Shown here in pieces: positions 42,267-50,834 of a stretch of 64,000 nucleotides of DNA. Origin of the DNA: Oscillospiraceae bacterium (lineage in GTDB: Bacteria; Bacillota; Clostridia; Oscillospirales; Ruminococcaceae). Location: NCBI GenBank assembly GCA_900770285.1, contig CAAGJO010000007.1, positions 62,001 to 126,000 on the forward strand, given 5' to 3'. The translations under genes were made by a program, and so were the position numbers. The notes under the pieces were generated by a model, which was not told the DNA's origin, did no database searches, and saw only the letters and a program-made list of their open reading frames with translations. Each line of letters starts with the position of its first letter. Positions within the stretch are counted from its first letter, which is position 1.

Positions 42267-42785
42267 ATGCAGAAATTAAGTGTACGCAGAATTACAGCCA
42301 TTGGAGTTATTGCAGCAATTTATGTTGTTATAACAGTTTTATGCTCAGGATTTTCCTACGGACCAATTCAATTCCGAATTTCCGAAGCTTTAATGCTTTT
42401 ATGCTTTTTCAGCAAGGATTACATTATTGCTTTAACGCTTGGATGTTTCATAGCAAACATATTCAGCACAGTAGGACTGATTGACACTGTTGTCGGAACA
42501 GCAGCAACGCTCATTGCAGGAATTTTAATTTATCTGTTCAGAAAACAGGGAAGCATATCAAGAATGATTGTTTGCTCCTTGTTCCCTGTAGTTGCCAACG
42601 GTATTTTTGTTGGGGCTGAGCTTAAATTTGTAGCAAAGCTGCCTTTCTGGCTTTCATGCGGAGAAGTAGCATTTGGTGAATTAGTATGCGTTACAGTTTT
42701 AGGCGTAATTATATTTGGATTGCTTTCAAAAAACAATGGCTTTATGAAACTGATAGCAGCAGAAAGCAAAACTCAAACAGCATAA
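42267..42785 (+). CDS. queT: QueT-family queuosine-precursor transporter (ECF S component)
   Basis: A 172-residue membrane protein with five to six hydrophobic segments, and the QueT signature GPIQFRISEALMLLCFFSKD and GCFIANIFSTVGLIDTVVGT. It is the substrate-binding subunit for preQ1 or a related 7-deazaguanine and works with a shared ECF energy module coded elsewhere. It is controlled by the riboswitch immediately upstream, whose A-rich tail overlaps the AAGGAG ribosome binding site 7 bases before the ATG. Confidence 0.92.
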   Translation: MQKLSVRRITAIGVIAAIYVVITVLCSGFSYGPIQFRISEALMLLCFFSKDYIIALTLGCFIANIFSTVGLIDTVVGTAATLIAGILIYLFRKQGSISRMIVCSLFPVVANGIFVGAELKFVAKLPFWLSCGEVAFGELVCVTVLGVIIFGLLSKNNGFMKLIAAESKTQTA

Positions 42786-42933
42786 AACAGCTCAACACTG
42801 TTTTATTATATATGCAGGTGTGTGCGGACAATTTCAGTTCGCAGGCTCTCTGAAATGGGCAGACGCTTAGTTTCAGATTTTTGGTTATAAAAATAAAACA
42901 GCTCAACACTGTTTTATTATATATGCAGGTGTG
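42784..42933. repeat. 39-bp direct repeat flanking a degenerate tRNA-Leu piece
   Basis: AAAACAGCTCAACACTG through GCAGGTGTG is present identically at 42784-42822 and 42895-42933 (offset 111 bp). The second copy includes the tRNA-Leu 5' end and its upstream region. Between them a decayed tRNA-Leu-like fragment survives (GGGCAGACGCTTAG..TTCAG at about 42858-42876). It reads as a tandem duplication of promoter plus tRNA with one copy eroded. Confidence 0.75.
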
Positions 42934-43011
42934 GCGGAATTGGCAGACGCGCTAGCTTCAGGTGCTAGTGATCGCAAGGTCGTGTGGGTTCAAGTCCCGT
43001 CACCTGCACCA
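42925..43011 (+). tRNA. tRNA-Leu (CAG)
   Basis: A complete class II tRNA: acceptor GCAGGTG pairs with CACCTGC, D-loop region GGCGGAATTGGCAGACGC, anticodon arm CTAGC-TTCAGGT-GCTAG with anticodon CAG, variable arm GATCGCAAGGTC, T-arm GTGGGTTCAAGTCCCGT and encoded CCA end. It is flanked by duplication debris on both sides and followed by a terminator-like hairpin. Confidence 0.95.
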
Positions 43012-43017
43012 TAAAAA

Positions 43018-43058
43018 ACGCAGTACTTTGAGGAAATCGAAAAGTGCTGTGTTTTTTA
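43018..43058 (+). terminator. Terminator after tRNA-Leu
   Basis: AACGCAGTACTTT pairs imperfectly with AAAGTGCTGTGTT over a loop of about ten bases, followed by six T residues. Confidence 0.75.
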
Positions 43059-43096
43059 TTATTGGCGGCAAACACAGACTTGAAGCCTGTTTAACT

Positions 43097-43112
43097 GTCC
43101 CGTCACCTGCAC
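43097..43112. repeat. Second copy of the tRNA-Leu 3' end
   Basis: GTCCCGTCACCTGCAC repeats exactly the tRNA-Leu 3' segment at 42994-43009. Sixteen-base tRNA 3'-end repeats are typical remnants of att sites left by integrating elements; only about 90 bp lie between the copies, so any insert has been lost. It may instead be a leftover of the local tandem duplication. Confidence 0.55.
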
Positions 43113-43131
43113 TAGTACTAGCACGAACAGC

Positions 43132-43168
43132 AAAATTACCCGTTACCAAATTGGTAACGGGTAATTTT
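43132..43168. terminator. Strong bidirectional terminator
   Basis: AAAATTACCCGTTACC pairs perfectly with GGTAACGGGTAATTTT over AAATT, with T on both outer sides. It ends the minus-strand VTC/DUF4956/Cthe_2159 operon and anything reading through from the tRNA. Confidence 0.92.
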
Positions 43169-43172
43169 TACT

Positions 43173-45098
43173 CTAAAATCTATTTCCTCCTCTGCCTCCG
43201 CCAAAACCATTTCCTGTAGAATTTGAAGTTATAACACCATTAATAGTGACTTCTTCAGATACTGACCCAGCAGTTATTGTATAGGTTTCACCTTTCTTTA
43301 ATTCAGGGGATGTAAATACTGCGCTTTGCCAATCTTTAGAAGGTGTAAATGTCAAAACAGTATTTCCGCTGCTGTCTGTAATTTTTATTGCTTCATTTGC
43401 TGAGATTGTTGAAGAGAAATCATGCAAAACGCAGTTCTGAGTAGAACTTTCTCCGAATCCTTCTTCCATTCCAACGGCTCCGCAGGCTATAAGTGTTCCT
43501 CCCGTCGCCTTAGCTTCTCCATTATAGTCAAGTGCTCCGTTTCCTCCGTTTGTAGGACCACTTACATAAACAACTCCACCTGTTAAATATAAATCTCCGT
43601 TTGAGTCCAGTCCGTCGCCGTCAGCATTAACTGTAACAGTTCCTCCGTTTATGTTCAACGATACACCTTCCTGTGCTGCAAACTGGTCTGCCCCCGGTCT
43701 GTCCGCCGAATCTGTATCACTTCCTCCTGCACAATTAATTCCGTCATCAGAAGCGGTGACTTTTATAGTTCCGCCGTCTATTTTAACTACAGAACCTTCC
43801 ATGCCTTCATAACTTTTATCAATGTTGATTTCTCCATTGGAAATAGTTAAATTATTGTCTGCATGGATTCCGTCATCTCCCGAAGATGCGGTAATGCTTC
43901 CTCCTGATATTGTTATGTTACCATTGCAATGCAGCGAATCATCTGCTGAATCTATTTTAATTTTTCCTCCGCTGATTTTTATTTCACTGCCTGCCTTTAT
44001 AGCTTTTGCTGATGTAGAAGTCTCATCGCTTTCTTCGGAAGCCGTTTCGCTGAATGCAACATTTGTTGCGGGTATTTCACCGTTATTGACATCAGGCTGC
44101 TCAGGAGGATTTCCGCCGTTATTCGGTGACATCATATCTCCTCTAGGGCCTCCACCGCCTTTTCCCATATCTGAACGCCAGTCTCCGTTCGGAGTTCCAT
44201 CCGATTTCATAGATGCATTTGAACTTCCTCCGCCTGTTGTAATGTCAAAACTTCCATCTTCTACAGTAATTACTTTTTCAGCTTCAATAGCATCATTGTT
44301 GGATACAATATTAAAGTTTCCTCCCGTAATGCTTATAAACCCTTTGTCGGAATCTTCTGTGTTAGTAGATTTTATTCCATTTGAATCTGCCGACAACTTG
44401 AATGTTCCTCCTGAAATTTTCACACAATCCTTTCCCTCCAAAGCCGTTGATGCAGAAGTCACATTTATTGTACCGTCAGTTATAACAAGGCCATCTTTTG
44501 ATACTATGCCATGTTTGTAGTTTGCCTTTACATTAAGCGTTCCGCCGCCATTTATGGTCAAATCTGCTTTGGAAAATACGCAGCCGTCTGTGTTAGCGTC
44601 ATCCTGACCTGAAGAATAACTGTCACCATCGGAGAGAGTGTTTTCCGTGCCGTCATTGAGAACCACATAGACCTTTTTTGCCTTGCTTACAAAAATCGGT
44701 GCATTGTTTGAACAGGTAATTTTAACACCGTTGAAAACAAGCTTGATCTCTGCATTTTTGTCAGAATCAACTATAATTCTGCCATTATCTGCGGTACCAG
44801 ACAAAATATATGTACCTGCTTGACTTATAGTTACATTTTCTCCTTGTGCAGCTGCACCTTCGCCGCTTATCTCAGCTTTTCCATTCGAAAAGGAAATAGA
44901 TACAGTGCTCTCTTCATCATATCCTACATCTAAATCTTCCGCTGCGATACTTACATCAATATTAGAAATTAATGAGTCAGAACCGGATATACTTGAAGAC
45001 TGAGGGCTTTTGCTGTCTGTACAACCTGATAAAACCACAGTTACAGATATTATTGCAGCTGCTGCAGCTGCAACTTTTTTTATTATTTTTGTTTTCAT
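43173..45098 (-). CDS. Cthe_2159-family (carbohydrate-binding, beta-helix) lipoprotein
   Basis: A 641-residue secreted lipoprotein (lipobox LSGC near residue 26). The mature part is a long parallel beta-helix of repeated turns such as GGTLNVKANYKHGIVSKDG, ISGGTFKLSADSNGIKS and GGSITASSGDDGIHADN, interrupted by a Gly/Pro/Met-rich loop near residues 300-345, and ends with a Gly-rich FGGGRGGNRF. This is the Cthe_2159 (DUF4353) family, which binds acidic polysaccharides with calcium. It is encoded with DUF4956 and a VTC-domain protein, a combination repeated in clostridial genomes together with CotH-type proteins. Confidence 0.88.
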   Translation of the reverse strand: MKTKIIKKVAAAAAAIISVTVVLSGCTDSKSPQSSSISGSDSLISNIDVSIAAEDLDVGYDEESTVSISFSNGKAEISGEGAAAQGENVTISQAGTYILSGTADNGRIIVDSDKNAEIKLVFNGVKITCSNNAPIFVSKAKKVYVVLNDGTENTLSDGDSYSSGQDDANTDGCVFSKADLTINGGGTLNVKANYKHGIVSKDGLVITDGTINVTSASTALEGKDCVKISGGTFKLSADSNGIKSTNTEDSDKGFISITGGNFNIVSNNDAIEAEKVITVEDGSFDITTGGGSSNASMKSDGTPNGDWRSDMGKGGGGPRGDMMSPNNGGNPPEQPDVNNGEIPATNVAFSETASEESDETSTSAKAIKAGSEIKISGGKIKIDSADDSLHCNGNITISGGSITASSGDDGIHADNNLTISNGEINIDKSYEGMEGSVVKIDGGTIKVTASDDGINCAGGSDTDSADRPGADQFAAQEGVSLNINGGTVTVNADGDGLDSNGDLYLTGGVVYVSGPTNGGNGALDYNGEAKATGGTLIACGAVGMEEGFGESSTQNCVLHDFSSTISANEAIKITDSSGNTVLTFTPSKDWQSAVFTSPELKKGETYTITAGSVSEEVTINGVITSNSTGNGFGGGRGGNRF

Positions 45099-45135
45099 AA
45101 ATTCTGCCTCCTATAATTGATTGGCATAATATATT

Positions 45136-45810
45136 TTAAAAAGACTGTTCAACGGCATCGGGGATTCTTGAACACATTATTTCAAGATTGCCGTTTCTAC
45201 ATCTCAGTTCGTCTATAAGCTGCTTTTCATTTACGCCGTTTTTTAAAATAATCTTATACTTAAGCTTGTAAAGACTTCCCATATTTGTAGTTTTAACATT
45301 TACAAGTTCAAAACGTACAAGATACTTCTCAAAAATATCATCAAATACATTTGTATAATCAAGACTTTCTGGAATTGTAATATTAAGTTCTTTTTCAGTT
45401 GTTCCTTTGTTACCTATTGGCAGAATTGTATAAATAATATTCAGCAGGCTGACGCTGAGCGCAAGACAAACAGCAAGTCCAAGGTGTGCTGTTCCTGTAG
45501 CAAGACCTACCGCCATTGAAAGGAATATAGCACATATATCCATTGCACTTCCCGGCACAGAACGAAACCTGACCAGACTGAATGCACCCATGACAGCAAC
45601 GCCTGTTCCAATATTTCCGTTTACAAGCATTATCACAACCTGTACTATTACAGGCAGCAAAGCCAATGTCATCATAAAGCTTTTGGTTTTCTTCTGTTTG
45701 AAATTAAATGCAAATGCAATTACAATTCCCAGTATTAATGATGCAATTGTACATAATATAAAGTCCCCTGTGGAAATTGTTTCTACTGATGTTGTTAATG
45801 TGTCAAGCAC
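45136..45810 (-). CDS. DUF4956 membrane protein
   Basis: A 224-residue protein with four N-terminal membrane segments (residues about 15-130) and a soluble C-terminal domain of about 90 residues. The pattern GTGVAVMGAFSLVRFRSVPGSAMDI is diagnostic for DUF4956. Its function is not established; it regularly accompanies VTC-domain proteins. Its ATG overlaps the VTC gene by 8 bp, suggesting translational coupling and a complex. Confidence 0.88.
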   Translation of the reverse strand: MLDTLTTSVETISTGDFILCTIASLILGIVIAFAFNFKQKKTKSFMMTLALLPVIVQVVIMLVNGNIGTGVAVMGAFSLVRFRSVPGSAMDICAIFLSMAVGLATGTAHLGLAVCLALSVSLLNIIYTILPIGNKGTTEKELNITIPESLDYTNVFDDIFEKYLVRFELVNVKTTNMGSLYKLKYKIILKNGVNEKQLIDELRCRNGNLEIMCSRIPDAVEQSF

Positions 45811-46531
45811 AAATAATCACCTTACCTTTATTATTTTTTTCGGAAAGCTGTTGAAGATATGCTGTTCCATACTTTGAAAACGACTGCGGATAAATTTTAA
45901 GCTCATCAAGAATTTTTGAAAGCCATATGGGCATTGCTCCGGGAATTTTGATTTCCATGATTTTTGTATTACCTTCCAGAAGGTTTTTTCCCCAAATTCC
46001 TTTTTCAAGTTCAAGCTGATCTTCTCTGTATATGATATTGTAGTCAAAAGTTATGCGCAGTGAGGGATTTTCGATTCTGCAAAGTGCAATTCTCTCATAG
46101 CTTAAAAACATGGCAGGAGCAATGTTTTTATAAAAGCCAAGAAAATATCCAAGTTCTTTCTCAATTTGAGGATTTATCTGAGGGGAACTTTTCCCTGAAA
46201 TAAAATCTCTTGACTGTGCAAGGGACATTTCAACTCTTCGCTTATATACAACTCCCTTGTATTTCTTTTTAAGCTCTACAAACACCATTGAATCATCATT
46301 GGGAACACCATAGCTCCTGACTCGCAGTTTTTCCTTATAAACCGGCTTTTCAATGGAATTTCTTATCAGCAAATGATCAGGAGTGTCATAATATATATTA
46401 CATACTGTACTTTTTGCATATTTATCACTGACAAAATGCTCTTCAAGTCTGCTGACAAGTTCATCAAATATATTTTCGTGGATTATGTATTTCTTTTCAT
46501 ACCGTTTAAAAATTTCCTGATAGTCTTTCAT
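45803..46531 (-). CDS. VTC-domain protein (polyphosphate polymerase-like)
   Basis: A 242-residue VTC domain, related to the catalytic domain of eukaryotic vacuolar transporter chaperone polyphosphate polymerase. Conserved basic and acidic residues of the tunnel fold are seen in RYEKKYII, YKEKLRVRSYG, FVELKKKYKGVVYKRR and KIMEIKIPGAMP. The triphosphate-tunnel fold suggests binding of nucleotides or polyphosphate, but bacterial members have no proven product. It is first of the three-gene set. Confidence 0.85.
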   Translation of the reverse strand: MKDYQEIFKRYEKKYIIHENIFDELVSRLEEHFVSDKYAKSTVCNIYYDTPDHLLIRNSIEKPVYKEKLRVRSYGVPNDDSMVFVELKKKYKGVVYKRRVEMSLAQSRDFISGKSSPQINPQIEKELGYFLGFYKNIAPAMFLSYERIALCRIENPSLRITFDYNIIYREDQLELEKGIWGKNLLEGNTKIMEIKIPGAMPIWLSKILDELKIYPQSFSKYGTAYLQQLSEKNNKGKVIICA

Positions 46532-46680
46532 ATAACCGTCTCCTTTCTTTTATCTTATCGTTGATTAAAGTATAAATCATCAACCTTAAATGTAGTTTAA
46601 TTCTATATGAATTCTAAGTGAAAATATATATAAAAAGTGCCGAGTGCAATGATTTTTGCACTCGGCACTTAATACAGGCT

Positions 46681-47997
46681 TTATTGAATGTTTGATTTTT
46701 TATGCTTTTTAGGAATTCTGGGAAGAGTTGCAGTAAAAATAACTGTTTTATCCTGAACCGTGCATACGATTTTGCCTTTATGAGATTTTAATATCTCCTT
46801 GGCAATAGACAATCCTATGCCGTAACCGCCTCTCTTTTCTCCGTCACTCCTTGATCTTGAAGAGTCTGCCCGATAGAATCTGTCAAATAATTTTGAAAGA
46901 TCTCCTTCAGGAGGCATTGAACATGGATTTGATACTTGTAAAATGATATCCTTACCATTTGCACCTATCATAAGGCTTAAATTTATTTTCCCTCCGTCGT
47001 CGGAATATTTCACTGCATTCTCTGTTAAAATGGAGACAAGTTGTCTTACCGCTCCTTCATCACCATAATAAACCAAGTTATTTTGAATATTGAGTTCAAG
47101 TGTTCTTCCCTTAGTCTGCGCTAAGGTTACAAAGGGAGCGGCAGCGTCATACACAGCGTCAGAAATATTAAAATCCTCAAAGGCAAACTGTATTTCTTCT
47201 TCCTCCATTTTTGCAAGACTAAGTAAATTTTTGATTAGTCCGTTTAACCTTGCTACCTGATTTTTTATGCTTTCAGTCCATTCATTAGGCTGTGAGGTCA
47301 TTTCGATAACTTCCGTATTGACAGAAATAATCGCCAGAGGAGTTTTTATTTCGTGTCCTGCATCTGTAATAAACTGTTTCTGTTTTTCAAAGCTTTCTAT
47401 TACAGGGCGAATTGCTTTTTTAGATAATATAATTATTAAAAGGCAGACTACCAGATATCCTGCAAGTCCAATGGTACAGGATATTAAAAGAAAGCTGTTT
47501 TTAGTCTTTTGGTCATTCCGGCAATCCATAAATATGATTATTTCCTCATCGTCTTTTTCTGATATCAAGTATCTGTAATTGCCGTCAGTTCCTTTTTCAT
47601 TCCCCTTTTCTAAAGCCCGCTCGCCGAAATCAATGGCTTCTTGACTTGTAATTGCTGCAACATGACCTGTATCCACTTTAGTAATTTCTTTGTCTTCATC
47701 AGCAAAAACCACGAAGTATCTGGTCTGATATTTTGTTTCCTCATTAATCTCCCTGTGCCTGTCCGGTTTAACAGGATTAATATTATTGTTATCAATAGGC
47801 TTGTCCTGAAACTTTTGAGGACGATTAAAATCAGGAAAAACCCCTCCATTGTCTGCAATCAGCTCCAATATATTATCTGCATTCTCATTTATTTGATAAA
47901 TATTTACGCCGTTTATACCGCCAACAATAGCAACTTCAACAATAAGCAATGACAGTGCAGCAATAAGTACAAATTTTTTCTGCAGCCGCCTAATCAT
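46681..47997 (-). CDS. Sensor histidine kinase
   Basis: A 438-residue membrane sensor kinase: N-terminal membrane helix (residues 8-28), an extracellular loop of about 150 residues, a second helix (SFLLISCTIGLAGYLVVCLL), then the H-box (FITDAGHEIKTPLA), N-box (LTENAVKYSDDG) and G boxes (GGYGIGLSIAKEIL). I choose ATG 47997 with GGAGGAAAAG; it overlaps the regulator's stop by 8 bp. The cognate response regulator just upstream is broken (see 47990-48647), so the kinase may lack its partner. It is separated from the VTC operon by about 150 bp that contains a hairpin. Confidence 0.9.
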   Translation of the reverse strand: MIRRLQKKFVLIAALSLLIVEVAIVGGINGVNIYQINENADNILELIADNGGVFPDFNRPQKFQDKPIDNNNINPVKPDRHREINEETKYQTRYFVVFADEDKEITKVDTGHVAAITSQEAIDFGERALEKGNEKGTDGNYRYLISEKDDEEIIIFMDCRNDQKTKNSFLLISCTIGLAGYLVVCLLIIILSKKAIRPVIESFEKQKQFITDAGHEIKTPLAIISVNTEVIEMTSQPNEWTESIKNQVARLNGLIKNLLSLAKMEEEEIQFAFEDFNISDAVYDAAAPFVTLAQTKGRTLELNIQNNLVYYGDEGAVRQLVSILTENAVKYSDDGGKINLSLMIGANGKDIILQVSNPCSMPPEGDLSKLFDRFYRADSSRSRSDGEKRGGYGIGLSIAKEILKSHKGKIVCTVQDKTVIFTATLPRIPKKHKKSNIQ

Positions 47998-48647
47998 TTT
48001 TCTTTTCCTCCAATGTATATCCGATTCCTCTTGTGGCTTTAATTTCAACATTTGCACCGATAAGGCTCAGTTTTTTTCTAAGATAAGTTATATATACCCA
48101 TACAACATTGATTTCCGCCTCTGAATCATATCCCCAGATTTTCTCCATAAACCGCTCTGTAGAAATAAGAATACCGTGATTGAGAATAAATGTTTCAATC
48201 ATTTGAAACTCCTTATTACCCAAACGCTGAGAACTCTTAGGGCCTCTAAGCTCAAAGGTCTGCCTGTTAAGGGTAATATTTCCGTAAGACAATGTATTTG
48301 GCGCAAAATCATTTTTTCGCCTTGTCATTGCTCTGATTCTTGCTAAAAGCTCACCCATAGCAAAGGGTTTAGTAATGTAATCATCAGCTCCGGAGTCAAG
48401 TCCGTTTATTCTGTCATTAATATCAGATTTTGCAGTAAGAAACAAAACAGGCGATTTAATTCCTTTTTCACGAATTCTTTTCAATACTTCAATTCCGTCG
48501 AGTCCCGGCATCATAATCCTGCTCCGATGCATAGTTCAAAGCGTCCGTTCCGTTATATACTGCGTCTACAGAGTAATTATTATGCTTTAAAATTGTTACA
48601 AGAGCATTTGAAAGCTCTATCTCATCTTCTGCCAATAAAAGTCTCAT
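47990..48647 (-). pseudogene. OmpR-type response regulator split by a small deletion
   Basis: Two overlapping frames give one OmpR/PhoB regulator. The first (from ATG 48647 behind AGGAG) starts RLLLAEDEIELSNALV and stops after EQDYDAG; the second resumes IMMPGLDGIEVLKRIREKG and carries the rest of the receiver and the winged-helix DNA-binding domain. Compared with the family (YDA-xxx-D-x-MMPG), about 23 bases are missing, including the phospho-acceptor Asp. The 9-bp TATGATGCC remaining at 48508-48516 could have been a direct repeat across which they were deleted. It is either a real inactivation or a sequencing/assembly fault. Confidence 0.8.
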
Positions 48648-49093
48648 ATTCTCAGCTCCTGTCTGAATAAGTCTTGATTTTAATAAGGGACTTGTACCAA
48701 TAGACATCTTGTCTAAGTTTTATTTTATTATAGCACAAAAACCTTAATTACAGTTAAAAATATTTTAATTAAAGCTGAATTTATTAATTGAAAGTCTGGT
48801 TATATATTATATGGTTTATATAACTGCCCTCTGATGTTCTGATTCTTATACAAATTACTTCAAATACTACAGTTATTGATGACAGAAAAATCAAAGGCAA
48901 AAGCAGAAAACAAATTATTATAAATGTTATCTTTTAATTCATTAAAAAACTTCATACATGGTTACTGATGAAAACTTCCGCACATGATTAATTCATTGCC
49001 TTACACAATTCAGTTATTGTGAACACAGCAACCATGTATATGAGTATAAATCTGCAAAAATCAAAGTTCTTAAAGTAAGGTCTTTGCGCTGCT
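48648..49093. other. Gene-free AT-rich stretch
   Basis: About 450 bp without a credible ORF, RNA gene or strong dyad. It holds the promoter region of the two-component genes (TATAAT-like sequences near 48720-48735) and otherwise shows no structure I can support. Confidence 0.5.
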
Positions 49094-49645
49094 TTAACGC
49101 TTACAGCAAAACTGCCTGTAAATTCCCTTTGACATATAATCTGCCATTTCAAGCGCTTCCCGTTCTATAGCATTAAACATTTGAATATCCTTTGGATATT
49201 CTTTTTTTATCCTTAATGCTGCCTCCTTTTCAGTCATGCTTAAATGACTATACATCATTTTCTGCCACATCTGTTTGCTCCAATTGGGATTGATCTTACA
49301 TAAAAATTCTGCTATGTCGTCAGCATTGTGATACCACTTTTTTCGCAATTCATCTGCTTTTGATGTATCCATATCCTTATCTGCATTTACAAGTTCTCCG
49401 CCAATCTGCAAATGCTCCGTAAGTAATGACTTAAATGTATCAGATTCTTTTTGACTATAGAACTTTTTCAGCGCATTAGCAAAATCACCAGGGTTTTGAA
49501 GCAGCCTGTCAGTAACATACTTCAGATCATCCAGTCCTTCCACTGTGCTTATAATAAAAAATCTTGTCCAATATACATGCTGCGACCATAGTTTTCGCAT
49601 TTCATTATATATTTCCAATTGGTTGCATCTGCAAAATCTGTTCAT
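49094..49645 (-). CDS. Uncharacterised protein (sometimes mislabelled acetylglutamate kinase)
   Basis: A 183-residue soluble protein with the conserved-looking LWSQHVYWTRFFIISTVEGL segment near residue 19, followed by DLKYVTDRLLQNPGDFANAL and an overall helical character. I recognise this as a common clostridial family that some databases call acetylglutamate kinase, but it has neither the size nor the motifs of ArgB. Function is unknown. The N-terminal Cys pair (FCRCNQ) and C-terminal FCCKR are odd. It is monocistronic, with no neighbour on the same strand within 400 bp downstream. Confidence 0.75.
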   Translation of the reverse strand: MNRFCRCNQLEIYNEMRKLWSQHVYWTRFFIISTVEGLDDLKYVTDRLLQNPGDFANALKKFYSQKESDTFKSLLTEHLQIGGELVNADKDMDTSKADELRKKWYHNADDIAEFLCKINPNWSKQMWQKMMYSHLSMTEKEAALRIKKEYPKDIQMFNAIEREALEMADYMSKGIYRQFCCKR

Positions 49646-49727
49646 AACAAAACTCCCTTATATAAATTAAACTATATATTATCATATGATATCGGGAATG
49701 ATTTGTTACTTTTATTCACAACTACAA

Positions 49728-49757
49728 AAACCGCCACAGAAATGCTCTGTGACGGTT
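49728..49757 (-). terminator. Terminator after the zinc-ribbon gene
   Basis: ACCGCCACAGA (49730-49740) pairs with TCTGTGACGGT (49746-49756) over a five-base loop, and the minus-strand RNA runs into TTTTTG. Confidence 0.8.
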
Positions 49758-49782
49758 ATAAATACGTTATTAACTTTGAGAG

Positions 49783-50070
49783 TTATGCGTTTTCCTGTTC
49801 TTCTTTAAGCTTTGCAAAACATTCGCTGCAATATACCGGTCTGTCTTCTCTTGGCTTAAAAGGAACAACAGCTACACCGCCGCAGGCAGCACATGTTGCT
49901 TCATATGTCTGTCTGCCTTCTTTTGCAGCTCTCTTACGAGCATCACGGCAGTTCTTGCATCTCTGCGGCTCATTCTGGAAGCCTTTTTCTGCATAGAATT
50001 CCTGCTCACCAGCAGTAAATACAAATTCCTCTCCGCATTCTTTACAAACTAAAGTCTTGTCTTCGTACAT
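49783..50070 (-). CDS. Small double zinc-ribbon protein
   Basis: A 95-residue protein with two Cys4 modules: CKECGEEFVFTAGEQEFYAE then CKNC, and CAACGG..PVYCSEC. This is the CxxC-x-CxxC zinc-ribbon family frequent in Firmicutes; function unknown, possibly nucleic-acid or protein binding. I choose ATG 50070 because GAGGTATCAATT precedes it; the frame goes on upstream and overlaps the sigma-factor gene. It lies 60 bp behind the sigma-factor gene and may share its transcript. Confidence 0.85.
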   Translation of the reverse strand: MYEDKTLVCKECGEEFVFTAGEQEFYAEKGFQNEPQRCKNCRDARKRAAKEGRQTYEATCAACGGVAVVPFKPREDRPVYCSECFAKLKEEQENA

Positions 50071-50129
50071 AATTGATACCTCACAATTTTGATTTCTAGA
50101 ACGTCCAGCGTTCATATTTTTGCGCAAAA

Positions 50130-50702
50130 TTATTCCAGACATGATCTCAAAACCGATTTAAGCTTATTCCTGACTCTCTGCATAGCATTATCCACTGTTT
50201 TGACTGAACAATTCAGCTTGTCTGCTATCTGATTGTAAGGTAAATCTGTTAAATACAGTTGAAATACTCGCCATTCCTGCTCGGACAAAGCAGAAATGAT
50301 TTTATCATAAATCTCATTCAGCTTTACTTTTTCCAAAACAATATCATCGGGGATTTCAGAAAAATCACTCATTAAATCATCAGGAACTTGAGAAATCTCT
50401 CCTCCGATATGCTTTAGCTTATGATTAGCAGAAATCATTTTATTGCGTATGCACACATACGCATAGGTTGAAAACTTACTGTTTTTTTGGCTGTCATAGG
50501 TTTTAACCGCATTCATTAAACCAATAAAACCTTCCTGGATTAAATCGTCGGCATTATCCTGTGATATTTTACCTGCCAATGCTTTTATGATACATATACA
50601 ACGAGAGAACAGCTCAAAAGCTGCTTCTTTATCGTTTCTTGCTTTTACGGCAAGCTCTTCATCGGATAAATTTTCAAATCTGCTGTATTGTCTTTTATCC
50701 AA
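50130..50702 (-). CDS. Sigma-70 family factor, SigH-like
   Basis: A 190-residue sigma factor with region 2 (DDLIQEGFIGLMNAVKTYD, then FSTYAYVCIRNKMI) and region 4 (EWRVFQLYLTDLPYNQIADK, LNCSVKTVDNAMQRVRNKLK). The size and lack of regions 1 and 3.1 fit the SigH group that controls early sporulation in clostridia. The gene order sigma factor plus zinc-ribbon is common in this lineage. The exact regulon is not inferable. Confidence 0.85.
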   Translation of the reverse strand: MDKRQYSRFENLSDEELAVKARNDKEAAFELFSRCICIIKALAGKISQDNADDLIQEGFIGLMNAVKTYDSQKNSKFSTYAYVCIRNKMISANHKLKHIGGEISQVPDDLMSDFSEIPDDIVLEKVKLNEIYDKIISALSEQEWRVFQLYLTDLPYNQIADKLNCSVKTVDNAMQRVRNKLKSVLRSCLE

Positions 50703-50834
50703 CTCGATTTCACCATCCGCACAATTTTACAAAACAATAATAGCACACTAACTAAAGATTGTCAAGCAATTATCTATTTTTTGTTATTACTAAACACAAT
50801 TAGACCCGATTATATGTTAATGTTGCATAACAAA

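Noticed and set aside
42841..42890. A second functional tRNA upstream of tRNA-Leu
   Set aside because: Only fragments of the D arm and anticodon arm survive; acceptor stem and T arm are missing.
43822..44520. Long plus-strand ORF opposite the Cthe_2159-family gene
   Set aside because: It is the antisense shadow of a repetitive beta-helix gene with biased codons; no ribosome binding site or family features.
49094..49645. Acetylglutamate kinase
   Set aside because: The protein is far too short and lacks the amino-acid kinase motifs; the label seems to be an inherited database error.
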